From GCA-020352575 sp041635475 (GTDB lineage Bacteria > Actinomycetota > Acidimicrobiia > Spongiisociales > JAENVV01), in assembly GCA_041635475.1 (NCBI GenBank), contig JBFKVA010000037.1, positions 1-20,785 of the forward strand: a DNA stretch of 20,785 bases, written 5' to 3'. A model generated the notes under the pieces. The model searched no databases. It was not told where the DNA came from and saw only the letters and a program-made list of their open reading frames with translations. How positions within the stretch are numbered: position 1 is the stretch's first letter; the number at the start of each line of letters is the position of its first letter. The position numbers and the translations under genes are program-made. Below are positions 1-8,082 of the stretch, piece by piece.

Positions 1-262
1 AGGGCAACGTCCCGACCACCACCATGGCGATCCACGACAGCCCCACGGCGGCGAACCCCTCCCGCACCGAAAGCTCACCCGGCCGATCGAAGACCTTCCA
101 GTGTCCGAACCCGACGGAAACGGTCACCCCGGCCGATGCCAGGATCAGCCCGGCGTCGTTCCACTCCCCATACAACGCACTGACGATCGCCGGCGACGCC
201 ATCGCGATCCCTATGCCCGCGATGACAGCCCCGACAACGTGGAGGAGATGGCGGAACAGCAT
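1..262 (-). CDS. trkH: Trk potassium uptake protein TrkH, N-terminal part (runs off window)
   Basis: The reading frame starts at 262 and stays open to the window edge, giving 87 residues that begin MLFRHLLHVVGAVIAGIGIA. The first helix followed by a hydrophilic stretch (about residues 31-68) and the start of a second helix (SWIAMVVVGTLP) match the N-terminus of TrkH/KtrB K+ channel subunits, which form the membrane pore of the Trk/Ktr systems. The ATG overlaps the TGA of trkA by one base (TGATG), so the two are almost certainly translated together. The immediately preceding gene being the TrkA gating subunit supports the assignment. Pore-loop filter glycines lie outside the window, so this rests on the N-terminus and context. 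Confidence 0.8.
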   Translation of the reverse strand, partial: MLFRHLLHVVGAVIAGIGIAMASPAIVSALYGEWNDAGLILASAGVTVSVGFGHWKVFDRPGELSVREGFAAVGLSWIAMVVVGTLP

Positions 263-1590
263 CAGCCGGAAAGCGCTTCGGCCGCCGGGATACCGTCCGG
301 CAGCGCGATCACGATGAGGTGGTCCCGCTCCTTGATGAGGGTGTCGCCTCGGGGGACGAACACGTCCCGGCCCCGTTGCACGCCGCCGATGATGACCGAC
401 TTGGGAAGGTCGAGGTCCGAGAGCATCTTGCCCACGGCGGGGCTCCGTGACCCCACCTCGAGTTCGATGACCTCGGCGTCCGAACCGGGGATCGTGACCG
501 CCGAGTGGATGAGCCCGCGGCGGATGAACCGGAGGATCTCGTTGGCCGCCGACAGGCGCGAGCTCACCGTGGCGTCGATCCCCGACCCCCCAACGAGGCC
601 GACGAGTTCGGTGTTCGAGAACCGGGCGATCACCTCGCCCGCTCCGAGGGCCCTGGCCACCATGCACCCGAGCAGGTTGACACCGTCCCACCCCGTCAGG
701 GCCAGCACGGCGTCACCCTTCCCGACCCCCGCCTCCTTGAGGATCCTGGGGTCGGTGGGGTCGCCACACACGACGACCGCGTCCGGCAGGCTTTCGGCGA
801 ACTCCCGGCAGCGCGGCGCCTCCCGGTCGATGATGATCGTCTCGATCCCCCGCTTGCAGAGCATCTGCGCGGTGATCTCGGCCAATCTCGTGCCGCCGAG
901 AATGACAACCCGATCGGCGGGCCGATCGGTGAGTCCGAGGAGGCGGTAGGGCTCCCCCATCCGGTCGGCCAGGCCGAGGACGAGGACGTGGTCCCCGGCC
1001 TCGAGCGTGGTCGCTCCCCTTCCGATCATCGTTTCGCCCTGGCGCACCACGGCCACGATGAGCCAGTGCCAGCTCTTCATCTGCGTGCGGAGATCAGCGA
1101 GGGACACCCCTGCCGCGGCCGAGCTGGGGTCGAGGAAGGCTCCGACCATGACGAGCCCACCGCCGGCGAACTCGATGCGCTCGGCGACGTGCCCCGTGTT
1201 GACGAGGACCAGCAAGTCGCGGGCCGCCGCCTCACCCGGGTCGATCACGAGGTCGACCCCGAGGGCCTCGACCTCCGCTTTGAGTTCGGGGTCCTCCACG
1301 CGCGCCACCTTCCGGGGGATACCCAGCTTGGTGGCCGCGTGACAGGCGAGGACGTTGACGGCGTCCGAGGAGCTCACCGCCACCAGCAGGTCGGCCTCGG
1401 CCAGACCCGCCTGGTCGAGCGTCTTGGCCGAGGCCCCGTTGCCCGTGATGACGAGACAGTCGAGGGCCGACTGGACCTGGGCGGCCCGCGCCGGGTCTGA
1501 CTCGATGACGACGACGTCGAGGCCCTCCGTCGAGAACCGTTCGGCCAGATAGGAGCCGACGGCGCCGGCCCCGACGATGACGATCTTCAT
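262..1590 (-). CDS. trkA: Trk system potassium uptake protein TrkA (two RCK domains)
   Basis: This 442-aa protein is the usual length for a double-RCK TrkA, the peripheral nucleotide-binding subunit that gates the TrkH K+ channel at the inner face of the membrane. The first Rossmann fold opens MKIVIVGAGAVGSYLAERF (GxGxxG at 7-12), with an acidic residue closing strand 2 (VVVIESD). An RCK_C domain follows at about 140-220. A second RCK_N begins near residue 226 (VVILGGTRLAE) and a second RCK_C closes the protein (about 360-442). Its stop overlaps the trkH start by one base. The glutamate dehydrogenase gene lies 47 bp upstream on the same strand, so one transcript may carry all three. No strong ribosome-binding site is visible before the ATG. 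Family assignment is firm; regulation is not visible. Confidence 0.93.
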   Translation of the reverse strand: MKIVIVGAGAVGSYLAERFSTEGLDVVVIESDPARAAQVQSALDCLVITGNGASAKTLDQAGLAEADLLVAVSSSDAVNVLACHAATKLGIPRKVARVEDPELKAEVEALGVDLVIDPGEAAARDLLVLVNTGHVAERIEFAGGGLVMVGAFLDPSSAAAGVSLADLRTQMKSWHWLIVAVVRQGETMIGRGATTLEAGDHVLVLGLADRMGEPYRLLGLTDRPADRVVILGGTRLAEITAQMLCKRGIETIIIDREAPRCREFAESLPDAVVVCGDPTDPRILKEAGVGKGDAVLALTGWDGVNLLGCMVARALGAGEVIARFSNTELVGLVGGSGIDATVSSRLSAANEILRFIRRGLIHSAVTIPGSDAEVIELEVGSRSPAVGKMLSDLDLPKSVIIGGVQRGRDVFVPRGDTLIKERDHLIVIALPDGIPAAEALSG

Positions 1591-1637
1591 GGGTTGGGAA
1601 GGTTAGGCACGAAGGAGGTGCTCACACCCACGCCGGG

Positions 1638-4600
1638 TCAGCCGACAAGAACCCGGACCTGCCGGGCCGCCACGAGGATGGCGGCGTGGTCACCGGCGCC
1701 ATCACGCTGCATGGTGCGGAAGAAGTCGTCGAGCCGGGCGTGGGCTTCGGGCCGCGTTCGTCGGTAATGGGCGACGGCTTGGGCCGGGACCACCTCTCCC
1801 GCCGCCCCCAACACCCTCTCCACGAGTTGGCGTCGAAGGAGCAGGAGGTCATCTTCGAGCACCTCCAGGCCCCAACGCCTCCACCGGCTGTTCGTTGGCA
1901 GCTGGGAGGCGAGCAGTTCGAGCCAGTCGATCCGGTACACGTCGCCCACACGGAAAAAGACCTTGGCCACGTCAATGGCACCCAAGCCCGTCCGTTCTGC
2001 GATCTCGAGGATGTCCGGGCCGTGCGTGAGTTCGGGCTGGAAGGCGTGCCGGCGGGCCACCTCCTCGGGGACACCGCGCGCAGCCAGCCGGGCGGCGCGG
2101 TCCTCCCGCTCGCTGCGCCAGGCGGGCGGGCCGACGGTGGCGATGGCGGCCACCAGCTCAGCGAAGCCACCGGCGGCCCTGTCAATCGTCTCCCGCATGG
2201 ACAGCGTGCTCGGATGGCCGAGGTACCAGCGGGCTATGCCTTCAACAAGGGTGTCGACACCCCGGAAGAGACGGCGGCGCACGGCCGGGTCCAGCTTGCG
2301 ATCCAGCTGTTCGATGGCGGCCGCCCGGGCTTGGGCGCCCGTCAGCTCGCGGGCGATCCGGTAGGCCCGCACGACCTCGGCGGGAGCCGCCCCGGTCAGG
2401 AGGATGGTTCGGTGGATGAACGTGATGCCCTGGGAGTTGACGACATGGTTGGCGACGGCGGTGGAGATGATCTCGCGACGAAGTCGGTGGTGCGGCACGA
2501 GATGGCCGAAACGGGCGACGACGGGTTGGGGGAAGTACTCGACTGCGTGATCCTGGAAGCCTTCACCGTCTGGGAGGTCGCTGGCGAGCAGGGCCTTGCG
2601 GAGCTGTCGCTTGGCGTACGCCATCAGCACGGCCAGTTCGGGGCGAGTCAGGCCGAGGCCGTCGCGGGCACGCTCGGCCATCTCCTCGGAATCGGGAAGT
2701 CGCTCAAGTCTGCGGTCGAGCTCGAACTCGCGCTCGAGCATGACCATGAGGTCTTCGTACGATTCGAGGCGGCGGACGGAGTCATGGACGTCTCGCGACA
2801 GGACCGCCGCCTGACGGGTATTGTCCTCGATGACGTTCGCCGTCACATCGCCGGCCACCGCCGCGATGAGTTCCACCCGTTCGGTGGGGGTCAGTTCGCC
2901 GGACTCCACCCCCAGTCGCAGGAGGATCTTGAGGTTCACCTCCCGATCCGAGCAGTCGACACCGCCGGAGTTGTCGATGAAGTCGGTGTTGATGCGTCCG
3001 CCGGCGCGGCTGAACTCGATACGGCCGAGTTGGGTGAAGCCGAGGTTCCCCCCTTCCGCCACGACCCGACACCGGAGATCCGAGCCGTTCACCCGCACGG
3101 CGTCGTTGGCCTGGTCGGCGGCGGCCGACTGCTCTTCGTTGGTCGCCTTCACGTACGTTCCGATCCCTCCGTTCCACAGGAGGTCGACGGGCGCCTTCAG
3201 GATGACCCTGATGAGCTCTGGCGGGCTGAACGTCTGCTCCTCGGTGCCCAGCGCCCGGCGCGCCTGGGGTGAGATGGAGATCTTCTTGTCGGAGCGCGAC
3301 CAGACCCCCCCGCCTTCGGAGATGAGGTCCCGGTCGTAGTCGTCCCACGACGAGCGCTGAAGGCCGAACAGCCGCCGGCGTTCTGCGAACGAGGTCGCCG
3401 GGTCGGGGTCCGGGTCGATGAAGATGTGCCGGTGGTCGAAGGCGGCGACGAGTCGGGCCTGGGGTGACTGGAGCATCCCGTTCCCGAAGACGTCGCCAGA
3501 CATGTCGCCGATCCCGACCGCCGTGAACGGTTCGCTCATGACGTCGACTTCCAGCTCCGAGAAGTGCTGCTTCACCGACTCCCACGCCCCCCGGGCAGTG
3601 ATGGCGAGGGCCTTGTGGTCGTAGCCGTTGGAGCCACCCGAGGCGAACGCGTCCCCGAGCCAGAAGCCGTACTCCTGGGCGATCTGGTTGGCCGTATCCG
3701 AGAACCTGGCGGTTCCCCGGTCGGCCGCCACGACGAGGTACGGATCGTCCCCGTCGTGGAGCCGAACGTGGGGAGGGTGGACAACCTCACCGGCCACGAT
3801 GTTGTCGGTCACGTCGAGGAGTCCACGTATGAACGTGATGTAGGCGGCCCGGGCGTGCTCGACCGCGTCGTCACCTTCGGCCGGGTGTCGCCTCACCACG
3901 AAGCCACCCTTGGCGCCGGTCGGAACGATGATGGCGTTCTTCGTGACCTGGGCTTTCATGAGGCCCAACACCTCGGAGCGGTAGTCCTCCTGGCGGTCCG
4001 ACCACCGGATGCCACCCCGCGCGACCATCCCGCCTCGCAGGTGGACGCCCTCGACGTCCGGGGCATAGACGAAGATCTCGTAGCGAGGTTTGGGGTCGGG
4101 CATGTCCGGGACCTGGGCGGAGCGCAACTTGAGGGCCAGCGAGGTCGACGCCGGATTGAAGGCATTCGTGCGGACGGTGGCGTCGATGAGTCCGACGAAG
4201 CCCCGGAGGATCCGGTCCTGGTCGAGCGAGCGGACGCCGTCGAGAGCCCCGAGGATCTCTTCTCGCACCGCCCGCTCCTCGGCCTCTGCCCCCTCGGGAT
4301 CGAACCGGGCTCTGAACAACGAGAGGATCATGCGGGCGATGGTCGGGTGGTCCGCGAACGCGTCGTTCGTGTAGTCGGCCGTGAAGGACGGTGCGACCCG
4401 CCGCCAGTACTTCCGGTAGGCGCGCAGGATCCCAACGTCGCGATGGTCAAGCCCCCCGCTCACGACGAGCCTGTTGAGCGAGTCGAACTCGGCCTCTCCT
4501 TCGAGCGCCGCCCGGGTCGCCTCGCAGACGCGCACCGCGCACTCCTCAAGGGTGAGTGGCCGGCCGTCCGAACCGAGCACACCGAAGTCGTGGACGAACA

Positions 4601-6344
4601 TCGAGCCATCGGCGCCGCCGAGCCGGGTAGGAACCGACTCGAGCACGCGGAGGCCGAGGGCTTCGAGTACCGGCAGCATCTCCGACAGGTCGAGCCGGCC
4701 CCGTCGGCTGTAGACGCTCAAGCGGGTGAGGACGGCTCCCGGACCCGGCTCCTCCTGGAGTCCGATGACCAGGTCGGCGTCGCCGGCCTCCAGTTCCTCG
4801 AGGCGTTGGAGGTCCCCGGCCGAGACCTCCGGGCTCGTGGACGTCTTGTAGTACTCCGGGAGCCGCACCGACCACCGGGCGACGAGCGAGGCCGCTTGGT
4901 CGGGCTCCATCAACGAGGAAAGCACGTCCACGACCCGGTCATCCCAGGTTCGGCAGAGATCGATGACTTCCTGCTCCAGAACGTCGAGGGGCACGGTTGG
5001 CATCGCCCCATCGCTCCAGACGGTGAAGTGGAGCCGCGCGTGGATCCCCTCGGAGAGCGCGAGGCGATAGTCGATGGAGGATCCGGCGTATCGGTCGAGG
5101 AAGAGGTTCTGGATGTCGCGGCGGAGGTCCGCGGAGAACACATCCCGCGGCATCGACACCATGATCGACACGGAGCGGGCGAGGCGGTCCGGCCGGACGA
5201 ACAGCCGAACATCGCTCCGCTCCTCGGCTTCGAGGAGCCCGAAGACGGTCGCCCGGATGTCCTCGTCCGGGGTCGTGAAGAGCTCGTCCATGGGGAACGA
5301 GTTGAAGAGCTGGACGGTGCCCTTGTAGTCGTGCGATCCCTCGATGAGGTCTTCGCTCTCGATGATCTGGGCGAGCTTCTGGCGGAGGAGCGGAATGCTG
5401 GCGACCTCGGCCATGTACGCCCGGGACGTGAACAGGCCGAGAAGCCGGGCCTCACCCAATACCTGTCCTTCAGGCCCAATCACGCGCAGGCCGACGTAGT
5501 CCATCCGGGCCCGACGGTGGACGGTCGAGAAACTGTTCGCCTTGCTCACGACGAGGAGGAATCCGTCTTCGTAGCGCGCTCGAACGGCCGGGCTCATGTC
5601 TTCGAGGAGCACCGGTTCGCGCAACGACGAGTCGGCGGCGTCGGACAGGATCCCGAGCCCGGACCCGGGTGTCACCTGGATGGCGGCTCCTGCGGGCGTC
5701 TCGGTGATCTCGTACTCCCGGTACCCGAGGAACACGAAGTTGTCGTCGAGCAGCCATTCGAGGAACTCGATGCTCTCGTCGATGGACGCCTGGTCGTACC
5801 GAGCACCGGAACGCGTCGCCAGATGGATCATGTGGCCGACCGTGCCGCGCAGTTTCGTGAAGTCGCGGACGGCCCGACGCACGTCTTCGAGGACGTCACG
5901 CAACGCCGCTTCGAGGGCGTCGGCATCCTCCGCGGACAGGAGCCGATCGAGTTCGTAGTGCTGGACGGACACCCGGTGCGTACTACCCCGGGCGTGTTCG
6001 ACCGCCACGATCGCCCCGGCGCTGTTGCGAACGACGCCGATGACGGGATGGATCATGACGTCGATCCCGTAGGCGCGGTCGAGGATCTCACCGGTGACCG
6101 AGTCGACGAGGAACGGCGAATCGTCGACGGCGACCTCGACAATCGAGCACCGGGGGTCGTCGACGTCGTCGACGGCCACCCGGACCCTCGCCTCACCGTG
6201 GCCGTCGATGCTGGCGAAGTCGAACAAGCCCGCGGCCTCGGCGGCAATGTGGGCCTCGCCCACCGACTCCAGATGCTCGGGAGGGGTACGACGCAGGTAG
6301 GCGTCCGTGAACTCCTCGACCGCGCGCGTGTGTGGGTCCGGCAC
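1638..6344 (-). CDS. gdh: NAD-specific glutamate dehydrogenase, large (GDH-180) type
   Basis: The protein has 1568 residues from the GTG at 6344 and belongs to the large NAD-dependent glutamate dehydrogenases (about 1600 aa), which convert glutamate to 2-oxoglutarate and ammonium, mainly for catabolism. Family landmarks in order: an ACT-like N-terminal region (DSPFLVDSVTGEI); the dehydrogenase core GGMVARGGIRWSDRQEDYR; PTGAKGGFVVRR with K812; GIGDMSGDVFGNGML near 945-957; NGGIGTYVKA near 1060; AEGGNLGFTQLGRIEFSRAG near 1096-1115; and INTDFIDNSGGVDCSDREVN. The frame is open to an ATG at 6461, but that would leave only 5 bp to the divergent lipoprotein gene and add a non-conserved arginine-rich tail. 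The GTG has AAGG about 8 bp upstream and starts just before the conserved region, so it is preferred. trkA follows 47 bp downstream. Confidence 0.93.
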   Translation of the reverse strand: MPDPHTRAVEEFTDAYLRRTPPEHLESVGEAHIAAEAAGLFDFASIDGHGEARVRVAVDDVDDPRCSIVEVAVDDSPFLVDSVTGEILDRAYGIDVMIHPVIGVVRNSAGAIVAVEHARGSTHRVSVQHYELDRLLSAEDADALEAALRDVLEDVRRAVRDFTKLRGTVGHMIHLATRSGARYDQASIDESIEFLEWLLDDNFVFLGYREYEITETPAGAAIQVTPGSGLGILSDAADSSLREPVLLEDMSPAVRARYEDGFLLVVSKANSFSTVHRRARMDYVGLRVIGPEGQVLGEARLLGLFTSRAYMAEVASIPLLRQKLAQIIESEDLIEGSHDYKGTVQLFNSFPMDELFTTPDEDIRATVFGLLEAEERSDVRLFVRPDRLARSVSIMVSMPRDVFSADLRRDIQNLFLDRYAGSSIDYRLALSEGIHARLHFTVWSDGAMPTVPLDVLEQEVIDLCRTWDDRVVDVLSSLMEPDQAASLVARWSVRLPEYYKTSTSPEVSAGDLQRLEELEAGDADLVIGLQEEPGPGAVLTRLSVYSRRGRLDLSEMLPVLEALGLRVLESVPTRLGGADGSMFVHDFGVLGSDGRPLTLEECAVRVCEATRAALEGEAEFDSLNRLVVSGGLDHRDVGILRAYRKYWRRVAPSFTADYTNDAFADHPTIARMILSLFRARFDPEGAEAEERAVREEILGALDGVRSLDQDRILRGFVGLIDATVRTNAFNPASTSLALKLRSAQVPDMPDPKPRYEIFVYAPDVEGVHLRGGMVARGGIRWSDRQEDYRSEVLGLMKAQVTKNAIIVPTGAKGGFVVRRHPAEGDDAVEHARAAYITFIRGLLDVTDNIVAGEVVHPPHVRLHDGDDPYLVVAADRGTARFSDTANQIAQEYGFWLGDAFASGGSNGYDHKALAITARGAWESVKQHFSELEVDVMSEPFTAVGIGDMSGDVFGNGMLQSPQARLVAAFDHRHIFIDPDPDPATSFAERRRLFGLQRSSWDDYDRDLISEGGGVWSRSDKKISISPQARRALGTEEQTFSPPELIRVILKAPVDLLWNGGIGTYVKATNEEQSAAADQANDAVRVNGSDLRCRVVAEGGNLGFTQLGRIEFSRAGGRINTDFIDNSGGVDCSDREVNLKILLRLGVESGELTPTERVELIAAVAGDVTANVIEDNTRQAAVLSRDVHDSVRRLESYEDLMVMLEREFELDRRLERLPDSEEMAERARDGLGLTRPELAVLMAYAKRQLRKALLASDLPDGEGFQDHAVEYFPQPVVARFGHLVPHHRLRREIISTAVANHVVNSQGITFIHRTILLTGAAPAEVVRAYRIARELTGAQARAAAIEQLDRKLDPAVRRRLFRGVDTLVEGIARWYLGHPSTLSMRETIDRAAGGFAELVAAIATVGPPAWRSEREDRAARLAARGVPEEVARRHAFQPELTHGPDILEIAERTGLGAIDVAKVFFRVGDVYRIDWLELLASQLPTNSRWRRWGLEVLEDDLLLLRRQLVERVLGAAGEVVPAQAVAHYRRTRPEAHARLDDFFRTMQRDGAGDHAAILVAARQVRVLVG

Positions 6345-6389
6345 AACGGGAACCTTATCGGCCTCGGTGCCGGGAATCGCGCGACGGAT

Positions 6390-6408
6390 CCGCCCGGGGT
6401 CCGGGCGG
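6390..6408. repeat. Perfect inverted repeat between gdh and the lipoprotein gene
   Basis: CCGCCCGG and CCGGGCGG form 8-bp perfect arms around a 3-base centre (GGT) in the 122-bp divergent intergenic region (6345-6466). It could be an operator for one or both genes or a hairpin in a leader transcript. Because it is made only of G and C in a GC-rich genome, chance is a real alternative. Confidence 0.4.
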
Positions 6409-6466
6409 CATCGACTCAGCGGCGCTGATATGGTCCTGAAGCCATCAGGAGAGGAACTCACACACC

Positions 6467-6970
6467 ATGAATCGACGACTCCTCACACTCCTCGCAGTGC
6501 TGGCGATCCTGGCCGCCGGATGTGGTTCCGACACCATCGCCGAACAGATCATCGAGAGCAACGACGGGATCACCGACGTCAACATCGATGATGACGAGGT
6601 GACCATCGAGTTCGATGACGAGGAGGGCGGCGGCTCGCTCACCTTCGGCGGTGGCGAGATCCCCGATGGCCTCCCCATCCCGGTGCCCGGCGGGGGGACG
6701 GTGCAGACGAGCTTCGAGCAGTCCGGGAGCTACGCGGTGGGACTGGCGTACCCCGGTGAGGACTTCGACGACTTGGCCGAGTTCTACGGCGACTGGGTGG
6801 CGTCGCAGGACGCCCAGAATGTGTCCACGTCATCGACGACGAACCCCCGGTCGCAGAGTTGGTTCGGCGAACGAGCCGACGGCGAGTTCATCATCACCTT
6901 GGTCGAGGTCCCCGACGGTTCGGGGAACCCAACCGTGCAGGTCTCTCTCAACTGGACCACGGCGGGCTGA
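6467..6970 (+). CDS. Putative small lipoprotein of unknown function
   Basis: This 167-aa protein begins MNRRLLTLLAVLAILAAGCG, a typical lipoprotein signal peptide: two arginines, a hydrophobic helix and a lipobox LAAGC with the lipidated cysteine at residue 19. The mature part starts with a very acidic stretch (about residues 32-52, many D and E) and a glycine-rich segment (GGGSLTFGGGE), followed by a small folded region with aromatic residues (EDFDDLAEFYGDWV). It should be anchored on the outer face of the membrane. AGGAGAGG lies 12 bp before the ATG. I do not recognise a family. It diverges from gdh and precedes the membrane-protein/sigma-factor group, but a hairpin at 6993-7022 separates it from them, so common transcription is uncertain. 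Confidence 0.75.
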   Translation: MNRRLLTLLAVLAILAAGCGSDTIAEQIIESNDGITDVNIDDDEVTIEFDDEEGGGSLTFGGGEIPDGLPIPVPGGGTVQTSFEQSGSYAVGLAYPGEDFDDLAEFYGDWVASQDAQNVSTSSTTNPRSQSWFGERADGEFIITLVEVPDGSGNPTVQVSLNWTTAG

Positions 6971-6992
6971 ACCCCGCCGTCGCCTGGCCCGG

Positions 6993-7022
6993 GAACGTGT
7001 CACCCGATTCGGGGGCACGTTC
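6993..7022. promoter_or_regulatory. Dyad symmetry: terminator-like hairpin or operator
   Basis: GAACGTG (6993-6999) and CACGTTC (7016-7022) are perfect inverted repeats, with an inner CCC/GGG pair between them (CACCCGATTCGGGGG). The element begins 22 bp after the lipoprotein stop and ends 32 bp before the next start. No T-tract follows, so it is not a textbook terminator. The first arm overlaps GGGAAC, an ECF-like -35 sequence, but no well-spaced ECF -10 follows (CGTT lies 21 bp away). It is therefore either a terminator-like hairpin or an operator for the downstream group. Confidence 0.4.
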
Positions 7023-7054
7023 GTCCGTAGGGTGAAAGCATCTCAGGAGGCGGC

Positions 7055-7465
7055 ATGAACTGGTGGCTACTCGAAATCATCGTGGCCGGGGTGCTGGTGG
7101 TCCTCGTGACGGTGCTGGGCCCCCTCATCAAGCGATTCGGCAAGGGCTACGCGGCAGACGTGTTCCGCGCCAATCCCCGGACCGGCAAGAGCTACCTCGT
7201 GCTGATGGACTTCGCCTACTACCTGATCTTCGGCGCCTACATCCTCTTCACCGTTCAGTTCGAGCGCGACATCGGCGCGGGCTGGACCAAGGAGGTGGGC
7301 GGAGCGCAGCTCGAGGCCTCAGTGATCAGGGTCGGGGGCATGCTCCTCCTCATGGGTCTCCTCCATGGCCTCAACGTTCTCAGCCTCCCGGTGATCGGGC
7401 GCCTCTTCAGTCTGAACCGGACGCTTGACGGCGATCCCGACCCCACACCGTCGAACCAGGCCTGA
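7055..7465 (+). CDS. Small multi-pass membrane protein, paralogue of the anti-sigma C-terminal domain
   Basis: This 136-aa protein has three hydrophobic segments: about residues 4-24, 50-68 and 94-116. The first is followed by the conserved basic stretch KRFGKGYAADVF and the second begins FAYYLIFGAYILFTVQ. Both motifs recur in the 232-aa protein encoded at 8079 (RRFGRGYVEDIL and TAYYLLLAGFILMTTQ), so residues 1-122 here match residues 78-198 there. A strong AGGAGG lies 4 bp before the ATG. The sigma-factor gene follows after 2 bp, so co-transcription is likely. I do not know a named family. Being next to an ECF sigma/anti-sigma pair, it could take part in envelope sensing, possibly pairing with the membrane part of the anti-sigma protein. 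That role is inference. Confidence 0.75.
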   Translation: MNWWLLEIIVAGVLVVLVTVLGPLIKRFGKGYAADVFRANPRTGKSYLVLMDFAYYLIFGAYILFTVQFERDIGAGWTKEVGGAQLEASVIRVGGMLLLMGLLHGLNVLSLPVIGRLFSLNRTLDGDPDPTPSNQA

Positions 7466-7467
7466 TC

Positions 7468-8082
7468 ATGGCCCTGGCCCTCGACGGCCGACGCATTCCG
7501 CCCCGCGGGGTACTCATCGCCCTCTTCTCACTGAAGTCAACAGGCGACGCGGCAGCCGTCACCCACCAGGCCCAGGCGACCTCGAGGACAGCGGACGAAC
7601 TCGTCACTCGCCTGTTCAATGAGGAGGGGGCGGCCCTCGTCCGCCTGGCCCGCCTTTTCACCGACGATCGGAACGCGGCCGAGGACCTTGTCCAGGAGGC
7701 GTTCATCCGCCTCCACCGGTCGGCGGGGAGGATCCGCGACATGGAGAAGGCGGCCCCGTACCTTCGGTCGATCGTCCTCAACCTGGCACGCGATCACAAC
7801 CGACGGGGCCTCATGTCCCTCCGGCATCGGGACGCCATGAAACCCGATGGTGTGGCCATCCCGCTGGAGGACATCGTCGTGGCCTCGGCCGACCACCGCC
7901 GCGTGGTCGACGCGCTCCGTGACCTCGCTCCGCGCCAGCGGGACTGCCTCGTCCTTCGCTTCTTCCACGACCTGTCCGAACGGGAGATCGCCGAGACGCT
8001 GGGGATCTCGCCCAACTCGGTCAAGACCCACTGTCGGCGGGGCCTCGCCACCCTCGGCGACCGGCTGGGAGGTCCCCAATGA
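7468..8082 (+). CDS. ECF-type RNA polymerase sigma factor
   Basis: This 204-aa protein carries sigma-70 region 2 at about residues 47-113, with the core-binding and -10 recognition segment DLVQEAFIRLHRSAGRIRD at 73-91. Region 4 is at about 147-195 and includes the -35 recognition helix-turn-helix IAETLGISPNSVKTH. There is no region 3, as expected for ECF (group 4) factors. About 40 residues precede region 2. The ATG at 7468 is the only ATG, GTG or TTG in frame before the domain, so this N-terminal extension seems real, although no clear ribosome-binding site precedes it. The start lies 2 bp after the membrane-protein stop, and the stop overlaps the putative anti-sigma gene by 4 bases (ATGA). 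That arrangement fits a coupled sigma/anti-sigma pair. Confidence 0.9.
   Translation: MALALDGRRIPPRGVLIALFSLKSTGDAAAVTHQAQATSRTADELVTRLFNEEGAALVRLARLFTDDRNAAEDLVQEAFIRLHRSAGRIRDMEKAAPYLRSIVLNLARDHNRRGLMSLRHRDAMKPDGVAIPLEDIVVASADHRRVVDALRDLAPRQRDCLVLRFFHDLSEREIAETLGISPNSVKTHCRRGLATLGDRLGGPQ

Noticed and set aside
3564..6428. A 954-codon open frame on the plus strand opposite gdh, and another 528-codon frame at 1686-3272
   Set aside because: They lie antisense to the conserved glutamate dehydrogenase. Their translations have no domain motifs and have the composition expected of the complement of GC-rich codons.
6345..6461. A 39-residue N-terminal extension of the glutamate dehydrogenase to the ATG at 6461
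   Set aside because: It would leave 5 bp between divergent starts and no room for promoters. The added sequence is arginine/proline-rich and not family-like, whereas the GTG at 6344 has a ribosome-binding site.
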